Source of the DNA: Jidongwangia harbinensis
GTDB taxonomy: Bacteria; Actinomycetota; Actinomycetes; Mycobacteriales; Micromonosporaceae
NCBI RefSeq assembly: GCF_020216025.1
Contig: NZ_JAIWNC010000029.1
Coordinates: 62,001 to 126,000, forward strand
Direction of reading: 5' to 3'
DNA length: 64,000 bases
Shown: positions 25,671 to 33,700 of the stretch, piece by piece
Layout: every line of letters starts with the position of its first letter
How positions within the stretch are numbered: position 1 is the first letter of the stretch
Notes under the pieces: generated by a model
What the model saw: only the letters and a program-made list of their open reading frames with translations
Database searches by the model: none
What the model was told of the DNA's origin: nothing
Position numbers and translations under genes: made by a program

Positions 25671-27515
25671 ATGACGGGTACCGAGTTTCCCGCCACCACG
25701 GCCGAACAGTGGCGGCGCCTGGCGCTGGCCGCGCTGCGCAGGTCCGGCAACGCCACCGACCGCACCGGCCCGGAGCAGGTGGACGACCTGCTCGCCACGG
25801 TGACCCACGGCGGGCCGCGGATCGCCGCTCTGCACACCGCGGACAGCGCGGTCCTGCCGCCGGTCGGCCTGCCGGGCCAGCCGCCGTACGTGCGGGGGGC
25901 CCGGGCCTCGGGTGGGCTGGTCGCGGGCTGGGACGTGCGCCAGCGGTACGCCGAGGCGGAGCCGGAGGCGCTCCGCGAGGCCGCGCTCACCGACCTGGAG
26001 AACGGGACGACCTCGCTCTGGGTGGTGCTCGGCGGTGACGCCCTGCCGATCGACGCCCTGCCGGACGCGCTCGACGGCGTCCACCTCACCATGGCCGCGG
26101 TGTTCCTGGACAGCGGTGACGGCTGCACCGACGCGGCCGACGCCTGGTTCGACCTGGCGGCCGCCCGTGGGCTTGATTCCCGGCAGCTGTCCGGGGGACT
26201 GGGCGCGGATCCGTTGGGATGGCGGGCCCGCACCGGGGACCGGACCGGCCTCGGTGGTGCGCTGAAGGACACCGCATCGCTGGCGACCCGGTGCGTCGCC
26301 GAGGCGCCGGGCGTTCGCGCGATCACCGTGGACGCCTCCCCGTACCACGACGCCGGTGGCTCCGACGCGGAGGAACTCGGCAGCGCCGTCGCCGCCGGTG
26401 TCGCGTACCTTCGCGCGCTGACCGGCGAGGGGCTGTCCGTCGCGGCGGCCCTGAGCCAGATGGAGTTCCGGTTCGCCGCCACGGTCGACCAGTTCGCCAC
26501 CATCGCCAAGCTGCGCGCGGCCCGCCGGCTGTGGGCCAGGGTCGCCGAGATGTGCGGCGCCGCCGACGCCGGTGGGCAACGACAGCACGCGGTGACCTCG
26601 GCGGCCATGATGACCGTCCGGGACCCGTGGGTGAATCTGCTGCGCACCACGATCGCGACCTTCGCCGCCGGGGTGGGCGGGGCGGAGGCGGTGACCGTCC
26701 TGCCCTTCGACCATCAGCTGGGCCGTCCCGATGCGTTGTCCCGGCGCCTGGCCCGCAACGCGCAGACCCTGCTCGTCGAGGAGGCGCATCTGGCCCGGGT
26801 GCTCGACCCCGCCGGTGGCTCGTGGTACGTCGAGCAGTACACCGAGCAGCTGGCGCAGGCCGCCTGGGAGTGGTTCACCACCATCGAGCGTGCCGGCGGT
26901 CTCGCGGCCGCACTCGACAGCGGTCTGGTCGCCGACCGGCTGAACCGGACGTGGAGGCTGCGGGAGAGCGGCATCGCGCACCGCCGGGACCCGATCACCG
27001 GGGTGAGTGAGTTCCCGAACCCGGCCGAGGAACCGCCACCGCGCCGGCCCGCCGCCGCGCCCGCGAACGGCGGCCTGCCCCGGCGGCGCCATGCGGAGGC
27101 GTTCGAGCGTCTCCGTGACCGCAGCGACGCCCACCAGGAGACCACCGGTGGCCGGCCCGCCGTCTTCCTCGCCGCCCTGGGCGCACCGGGCGGGAGCGGA
27201 CCGCGCGTCACGTTCGCGACCAACCTGTTCGCGGCCGGCGGCCTGGCGGTGGTCACCGGGTCCGGCGCGGACCCGCAAGCCGTCGCCGCCGCGTTCGTGG
27301 CCTCCGGAACCACCGTCGCGTGCCTGTGCGGCACCGACAAGGCCTACGTCGAACACGCCGATCCGGTGGTCGCGGCGCTGCGGGCGGCCGGAGCGCAACG
27401 CATCCTGCTGGCCGGCCGGGGCGACCATCCGGACGTGGACGAGAACGTCCACGTGGGGTGTGACGCCGTGGCGGTCCTGACCAGAACACTGGCCGAGCTG
27501 GGAGTGCCGGAGTGA
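25671..27515 (+). CDS. mutA: Methylmalonyl-CoA mutase small (beta) subunit
   Basis: A 614-aa protein. ATG 25671 is preferred because GAGGAA lies 5 bases upstream; a GTG at 25656 is in frame. It is homologous to the catalytic subunit along its length (TIM barrel, for example FRFAATVDQFATIAKLRAARRLWARV). It lacks the cobalamin motif D-x-H-x-x-G in its C-terminal domain, where the sequence reads FLAALGAPGGSGPR. It is thus the non-catalytic partner of the heterodimer. It overlaps mutB by 4 bp (GTGA). Together they interconvert succinyl-CoA and (R)-methylmalonyl-CoA with adenosylcobalamin. In this context they probably feed methylmalonyl units to the PKS loading AT; no epimerase was found in the window. 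Confidence 0.93.
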   Translation: MTGTEFPATTAEQWRRLALAALRRSGNATDRTGPEQVDDLLATVTHGGPRIAALHTADSAVLPPVGLPGQPPYVRGARASGGLVAGWDVRQRYAEAEPEALREAALTDLENGTTSLWVVLGGDALPIDALPDALDGVHLTMAAVFLDSGDGCTDAADAWFDLAAARGLDSRQLSGGLGADPLGWRARTGDRTGLGGALKDTASLATRCVAEAPGVRAITVDASPYHDAGGSDAEELGSAVAAGVAYLRALTGEGLSVAAALSQMEFRFAATVDQFATIAKLRAARRLWARVAEMCGAADAGGQRQHAVTSAAMMTVRDPWVNLLRTTIATFAAGVGGAEAVTVLPFDHQLGRPDALSRRLARNAQTLLVEEAHLARVLDPAGGSWYVEQYTEQLAQAAWEWFTTIERAGGLAAALDSGLVADRLNRTWRLRESGIAHRRDPITGVSEFPNPAEEPPPRRPAAAPANGGLPRRRHAEAFERLRDRSDAHQETTGGRPAVFLAALGAPGGSGPRVTFATNLFAAGGLAVVTGSGADPQAVAAAFVASGTTVACLCGTDKAYVEHADPVVAALRAAGAQRILLAGRGDHPDVDENVHVGCDAVAVLTRTLAELGVPE

Positions 27516-29731
27516 TCCCTGACTTCTCCACCGCCGAGTTGACCGCGCCGGTGCCCCCGCCGGACGCGGAGCAGACCTGGCAGGCCGCGGTGCTCGCGGA
27601 GACCGGGCGGGCCCCCGGCGACCTGCGCTGGCACACGCCCGAGAACGTCGTGGTGCCGCCGCTGTTCACCGGCGCCGATCTGGCCGGCCTGGACTTCCTG
27701 GACACCTATCCCGGCATCGCGCCGTACCTTCGTGGCCCCTATCCGACCATGTACGTCAACCAGCCGTGGACCATCCGGCAGTACGCCGGATTCTCCACCG
27801 CGGAGGAGTCCAACGCCTTCTACCGCCGCAATCTGGCCGGCGGGCAGAAGGGCCTGTCGGTGGCGTTCGATCTGCCGACCCACCGCGGCTACGACTCCGA
27901 CCACCCACGGGTCACCGGTGACGTCGGCATGGCCGGCGTCGCCATCGACTCCATCTACGACATGCGGCAGTTGTTCGCCGGCATCCCGCTGGACCGGATG
28001 AGCGTGTCGATGACGATGAACGGCGCGGTGCTGCCGGTGCTCGCGCTCTACATCGTCGCCGCGGAGGAGCAGGGGGTCGCGCCGGAGCAGCTGTCCGGCA
28101 CGATCCAGAACGACATCCTCAAGGAATTCATGGTCCGTAACACCTACATCTACCCACCGGCGCCGTCGATGCGGATCATCTCCGACATCTTCGCGTACAC
28201 CTCGCAGCGGATGCCGCGCTTCAACTCCATCTCCATCTCCGGCTACCACATCCAGGAGGCCGGTGCGACCGCCGACCTCGAACTCGCCTACACGCTCGCC
28301 GACGGGGTGGAGTACCTGCGCGCCGGACGGGACGCCGGGCTCGACATCGATGCGTTCGCGCCGCGGCTGTCGTTCTTCTGGGGCATCGGCATGAACTTCT
28401 TCATGGAGGTGGCCAAGCTCCGCGCCGGCCGGCTGCTGTGGGCCAGGCTGGTGCGCGAGTTCGGGCCGAAGGACCCGCGCTCGATGAGCCTGCGCGCGCA
28501 CAGCCAGACCTCGGGCTGGTCGCTGACCGCGCAGGACGTGTACAACAACGTCGTCCGGACCTGCGTCGAGGCGATGGCGGCCACCCAGGGACACACCCAG
28601 TCGCTGCACACCAACGCGCTCGACGAGGCGCTCGCCCTGCCCACCGACTTCTCCGCCCGGATCGCCCGCAACACCCAGCTGCTGCTCCAGCACGAGTCCG
28701 GTACGACGCGCGCCATCGACCCGTGGGGCGGGAGCGCCTACGTCGAGCGTCTCACCCGCGATCTGGCCGCCCGCGCCTGGGAACACCTCACGGAGGTCGA
28801 GGCGGCCGGGGGCATGGCCCGGGCGATCGACGAGGGCATCCCGAAGATGCGGGTGGAGGAGGCCGCGGCCCGGACCCAGGCCCGTATCGATTCCGGCCGC
28901 CAGGCGGTCATCGGCGTGAACCGGTACCGCCTGGACGCCGACGAGCCGATCGACGTGCTGAAGGTCGACAACGCCGCGGTCCGGGCCAGCCAGCTGGCGA
29001 AGCTGCGCGCCCTGCGCGCGGAACGCGACGAGGCCACCTGGCGTGCCTCGCTGGACGCGCTGACCCGGGCGGCCGATCGGGAGCGCACCGGCGCGCGCCG
29101 GCCGGGGCTGGAGGAGAACCTGCTCGCGCTGGCGGTGCGCGCCGCCCGGGCCAAGGCCACCGTCGGGGAGATCTCCGACGCGCTGGAACGGGTCTACGGC
29201 CGCCACACCGCGCGCATCCGCACGGTGTCCGGCGTGTACCGCAAGGAGGCGGGCGAGGTGTCGAACATGACCGCGGCCCGGGCGGCCACCGCCGCGTTCG
29301 CCGCGGCGGAGGGACGCCAGCCGCGGATCCTGGTGGCCAAGATGGGGCAGGACGGCCATGACCGCGGGCAGAAGGTCGTCGCCTCGGCCTTCGCCGACCT
29401 CGGCTTCGACGTCGACGTCGGCCCGCTGTTCGCCACCCCGGCAGAGGTGGCGAAACAGGCCGTCGACGCCGACGTGCACATCGTCGGCGTCAACTCCCTC
29501 GCGGCCGGTCATCTCACGCTCGTCCCCGCCCTGCGCGACGAACTGGCCGCTCAGGGCCGTCCCGACATCATGATCATCGCCGGTGGCGTCATCCCGCCGC
29601 AGGACTACGACGCGCTGCGGGCCGCCGGCGCCGCCGCCATCTTCCCGCCCGGCACCGTCCTGGCCGACGCGGCGGTCGACCTGCTCGCCGACCTGTCCGG
29701 CCGACTCGGCCACCCCGTACCGGCGACATGA
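27512..29731 (+). CDS. mutB: Methylmalonyl-CoA mutase large (catalytic) subunit
   Basis: A 739-aa protein with GTG start overlapping the mutA stop. The TIM-barrel substrate domain has the family sequences AGFSTAEESNAFYRRNLAGGQ, GLSVAFDLPTHRGYDSDHP and NTYIYPPAPSMRII. The C-terminal B12 domain carries the base-off motif DGHDRG (KMGQDGHDRGQKVVASAFAD), whose His ligates cobalt, plus GVNSLAAGHLTL and IIAGGVIPPQDY. The length and motifs match the normal large subunit. Reaction: reversible carbon-skeleton isomerisation of succinyl-CoA to methylmalonyl-CoA. It overlaps meaB by 4 bp, so the three genes are translationally coupled. Confidence 0.96.
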   Translation: MIPDFSTAELTAPVPPPDAEQTWQAAVLAETGRAPGDLRWHTPENVVVPPLFTGADLAGLDFLDTYPGIAPYLRGPYPTMYVNQPWTIRQYAGFSTAEESNAFYRRNLAGGQKGLSVAFDLPTHRGYDSDHPRVTGDVGMAGVAIDSIYDMRQLFAGIPLDRMSVSMTMNGAVLPVLALYIVAAEEQGVAPEQLSGTIQNDILKEFMVRNTYIYPPAPSMRIISDIFAYTSQRMPRFNSISISGYHIQEAGATADLELAYTLADGVEYLRAGRDAGLDIDAFAPRLSFFWGIGMNFFMEVAKLRAGRLLWARLVREFGPKDPRSMSLRAHSQTSGWSLTAQDVYNNVVRTCVEAMAATQGHTQSLHTNALDEALALPTDFSARIARNTQLLLQHESGTTRAIDPWGGSAYVERLTRDLAARAWEHLTEVEAAGGMARAIDEGIPKMRVEEAAARTQARIDSGRQAVIGVNRYRLDADEPIDVLKVDNAAVRASQLAKLRALRAERDEATWRASLDALTRAADRERTGARRPGLEENLLALAVRAARAKATVGEISDALERVYGRHTARIRTVSGVYRKEAGEVSNMTAARAATAAFAAAEGRQPRILVAKMGQDGHDRGQKVVASAFADLGFDVDVGPLFATPAEVAKQAVDADVHIVGVNSLAAGHLTLVPALRDELAAQGRPDIMIIAGGVIPPQDYDALRAAGAAAIFPPGTVLADAAVDLLADLSGRLGHPVPAT

Positions 29732-30729
29732 CCCCACCGGGGCCGGAGATCGCCACGGTGGCGGCCGGGGTACGCGCCCGGACCCCGGCGTGGGTCGCCC
29801 GTGCCATCACCCTGGTCGAGTCGACCCGCAGCGACCACCAGGCCCAGGCCCAGCGCCTGCTGGCCCTGCTGGCCCCGGACGCCGGCCGGTCGCACCGCAT
29901 CGGCATCAGCGGCGTGCCCGGCGCCGGCAAGTCCACCTTCATCGACGCGCTGGGCAGCCATCTCATCGCCGCCGGGCATCGGGTCGCGGTCCTCGCCGTG
30001 GACCCGTCCTCGTCCCGCAGCCGCGGCAGCATCCTGGGCGACAAGACCCGCATGGCGCGGCTGGCCGCCGCCCCCGACGCCTACGTCCGCCCGTCACCCA
30101 CGGCCGGCACCCTCGGCGGAGTCGCCAAGGCCACCCGGGAGGCGATCGTCGTGGTGGAGGCCGCCGGCTACGACGTCGTCATCGTGGAGACCGTGGGCGT
30201 GGGACAGTCCGAGACCGCCGTCGCCGACATGGTCGACTCGTTCCTGCTGCTGGCCCTGGCCCGCGCCGGCGACCAGCTCCAGGGCATCAAGAAGGGCATC
30301 CTCGAACTCGCCGACGTCATCGCCATCAACAAGGCCGACGGCGTGCATGCCGCCGAGGCGAGACGCGCGGCCCGGGAACTGACCGGCGCACTGCGGCTGC
30401 TTCGCGGCGGCGACGAATCGTCCTGGGTGACGCCGGTCCTCACCTGCAGCGGTCTCGACGGCACCGGCATCGAGGAGACCTGGGCGCAGCTGACCGCGCA
30501 CCGCGAGAGGTCGCGGTCGAGCGGGGAGCTGACCGAGCGCCGCCGCCGGCAGCAGGTGGAGTCCATGCGGGCGATGGCCCGGGACGCCGTGCTGAGCCGC
30601 TTCCGGTCGCATCCCGCGGTGCGCGCCGCCACCGACGCCGTGGAGCGGCGCGTCCTGGACGGTTCCCTCACGCCCGCACAGGCCGTGGAACACCTGCTCG
30701 CCGCCTATGACGGGCGCGCAGTGACCTGA
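29728..30729 (+). CDS. meaB: Methylmalonyl-CoA mutase-associated GTPase MeaB
   Basis: A 333-aa protein, ATG overlapping the mutB stop (ATGA). A G3E-type P-loop GTPase: Walker A GVPGAGKST at about residues 70-78, then the VDPSSSRSRGSILGDKTRM block typical of MeaB/ArgK, ETVGVGQSETAVADMVD, and the base-recognition motif NKAD. MeaB gates adenosylcobalamin loading and protects the mutase from inactivation. Its presence as third gene of a tight operon supports a dedicated, fully serviced mutase. The gene converges on the carboxylase, with 21 bp between stops. Confidence 0.94.
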   Translation: MTPPGPEIATVAAGVRARTPAWVARAITLVESTRSDHQAQAQRLLALLAPDAGRSHRIGISGVPGAGKSTFIDALGSHLIAAGHRVAVLAVDPSSSRSRGSILGDKTRMARLAAAPDAYVRPSPTAGTLGGVAKATREAIVVVEAAGYDVVIVETVGVGQSETAVADMVDSFLLLALARAGDQLQGIKKGILELADVIAINKADGVHAAEARRAARELTGALRLLRGGDESSWVTPVLTCSGLDGTGIEETWAQLTAHRERSRSSGELTERRRRQQVESMRAMARDAVLSRFRSHPAVRAATDAVERRVLDGSLTPAQAVEHLLAAYDGRAVT

Positions 30730-30737
30730 CCGGTCAC
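30721..30737. terminator. Weak bidirectional hairpin between meaB and the carboxylase
   Basis: GTGACC and GGTCAC pair around a 5-base loop across the meaB stop codon. The arms are only 6 bp, so this is a weak terminator candidate for the convergent pair. Confidence 0.3.
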
Positions 30738-30750
30738 CGCGCGCCCGGCC

Positions 30751-33700
30751 TCAGGATGCTCCGGTCGCGCCCATTCCCCTCTCCACGGCCTCGATGACCT
30801 TCGGCCGCAACTCCGCGGCGCTGATGATCGCATCGACCGAGCCGACCTCGACCGCGCGCTGGATGCTGTGCACCCGGTCGAACTCGGCGGCCACCGCGCC
30901 GAGCATCTCGGCGCGGACGGCGGACTGCGCCTCGACCAGTTGCGCGTTCAGCAGCGCGCGCTCGGTCCCGCTCGTCGCCGCCGCCTGTCCCTGCAGCTTG
31001 GTCACCCGCGGATCGGCCGCCGTACGGGCGTCGACGTCGCCGGCGAAGACCACCGCGGCGGCCGGGGCGCCGCCGAGGACCGAGGCGTAGGAGCCCTCCA
31101 GTGCCAGCACGGTCATGGTCGGGTTCAGCGCCTTGGAGAACACCACGAACGCGCCGCCGTGGTAGCGGGAGATCACGCAGAACACCAGGGGGCCGCGGAA
31201 GTTCACGACGGCCCGGCCGATCTCGGCGCCGTACTCCAGTTGCAGCTCGCGCATCGACTCCGGCGAGCCGTCGAAGCCGGACAGGTTGGCGAGCACGACC
31301 AGCGGGCGGTTGCCGCTCGCGGCGTTGATCGCCCGGGCGGCCTTCTTGGACGAGCGGGGGAAGAACGTGCCGGCGGTGTAGGTGTCCGGACCGTCGGTCG
31401 GCGGGAAGCCCTGCCGCGGCACCGAACGGGACTCGATACCGAGCAGGCACACCGGGATGCCGCCGAGATGGGCGTCCTGCACGACCGCGGTCTCCGCACC
31501 GGCCATCCCGGCCCAGCGTTCCAGCACCGGGTGGTCCTGGTCGGACAGGGCCCGCATCACGGTCCGGATGTCGAACGGCTTCTTGCGGTCCGGATTGGCG
31601 GTCCGGGAGAAGATCTCGCCGACCGTGCCGAAGTCGCATCCCGGCGCGGTGTGCGGGAACACGGTGACGTCCCGGTCGACCGGATCGCTGGTGTCCGCCC
31701 GCCGCGGTCCGGCCTCGCCCGGCGCGACGTACGTGTGGTCGTAGTGCGCCATCAGCACGTCCCGCGCGCCGGCCAGGTCGGGCGCCCAGTACTGGGCCTG
31801 CCCGTTCGGCGACATCACCCGCTCGTAGCCACCGATGCCGAAGTTGTCCTCGGCCGATACCCCACCGGAGAAGTCCAGCGCCTGCTTGCCGGTGAGCACC
31901 ATGGCCGAGTCGGGCGTCATGATCAGGACGCCCCTGGTGTGCATCAGCATCGTCGCCTCGGCGTTCCAGTACGGCTGCGCTCCGACGTTGATGCCCGCCA
32001 CCACGATGTTGATCTCACCGCCGGCCTGGGTGAACTCGACGATTCGCTTGAGCGCCGCGGCCACCCAGTCCATGTTCTCCGTGCCCGACGTCATCGAGAT
32101 GCGCGCCCCGGCGGACAGCGCGTACCACTCCAACGGCACGCCCATCCGCTCGGCCAGGTCCAGCGCGGCGATCACCCGGCGGCATTCCGGCTCCGACAAC
32201 GCGCCCAGCGACTTCGTCGGATCACCCAGCAGCACGACCCGGACCACGCCCTGCGGATGCCGGCTGGTGCGGGTGGTGGCCACGCCCGCCACGATTCCCG
32301 CGGTGTTGCCGCCCTTCGGGCGATCCACCGGGGCCAGTGCCAGGTCGTCGTCGAGGTCGTACTCCACGACGTCGCCGATCAGGCCGAACAGCTCGTACGG
32401 GTACGCGTTTCCGCGCCGGGCCGCCCGGAGCACCTTCTGCCGGTAGCCGTCCAGCGGTTGCACCGGCTCCTTGGAGGGCTCGCCGACGTGCAGGTGCGCG
32501 CCGCCGCCGGTGCCCAGGGTCATCCGCATCGCGGACTCGACCAGTTCGCCGGCCGGGGTACGCCGGCGAGCGACCAGCTCGATCTCCTCGAGACCGGCGC
32601 CCGCGGTGGTCGGCAGGAGACGCCGGCCGAGCGTCTCGAGTTCCTCGGCGGTCAGGTCGGTCGGCGGCCAGACGTACAGGATGATGCGGTTGGTCTCGTA
32701 CCGCTTGTGCGGTGGGCGCTGGGCCTGCACCTTGCGGATCGCGTCCAGGCAGCCGGCGAGGACGTTCTCCAGCGACGGGAGGGCGCGCAGCGGGCCGTCG
32801 GCCTCGCGCAGCGGCGTCAGATCGCGGACCTGGCTGAGTGCGATGAGCCGCTCGTCCGCCGGGTTGCTCTTCGCCACGGCCCGGAACAGATAGATCTCCT
32901 CGTCGGCCGAGGGCAGCCGGACCAGGTCGAAGGCGTGCAGCCGGCGCAGCCGCAGGCGTCGGGCGGTCTGCGGGTGCAGGTCACGGATCAGCCGGTCCTC
33001 GGCGAAGCCGGCATCGCCCGGCCGGAAGGTGAACTGGCGATGCATCACGGCGCCGCTCGGCCCGGCCACGATGACGGTGACCCGCTGGGTGCTCCCGGGC
33101 ATCGGATGGTCGGCGAGAAGCCGGCCCAGGCGTTCCGCCATGGTGTCCGCGTCCGGCTGGTCCGGCCAGGTCACGTACACGTCGGCGATGAGTCCGCGGT
33201 CGGCGCGGCCGGCCGCGAGCGCGCCGATCTGATCCAGCGCGGCGGGCAGGGCGCCGATCGTGGCGGCGGTGGTGACGACCCGGAACACGCCCCCGGCGGT
33301 GGTGTGCCGGGCGGTGACGAACCGGCAGCCCGCGGTGTCCTGGACGGTCACCTCGGACAGCCGGCGATTGCCGTAGTAGCGGCGGACCAGCACCTCGAGC
33401 AGCGGGGCGTGGTCGAGGCCGGGCCGCCCCATCCGCTGGCCGAGGAGCCGGACCAGCGGTTCCGGGCAACTCACCATCGCCTGGATCCGTTCCGCGCGGT
33501 CCGCCGCCAGCGGCGTCAGGTCCAGGTGGCGGAGATCGCCGCGGACGGCGGCGTACGCGGTGGCGCGGTTGCGGCGCAGCAGCGGCTGGGCGAACCAGCG
33601 GAACACCGACCCGCGGGCCAGATCCGACACCGCCGGGAAACGCACCTGCGTGGCCTCGATCAGACGGCTGAGGGCGCGGCCGGCGCCGTCGTGCAACGAT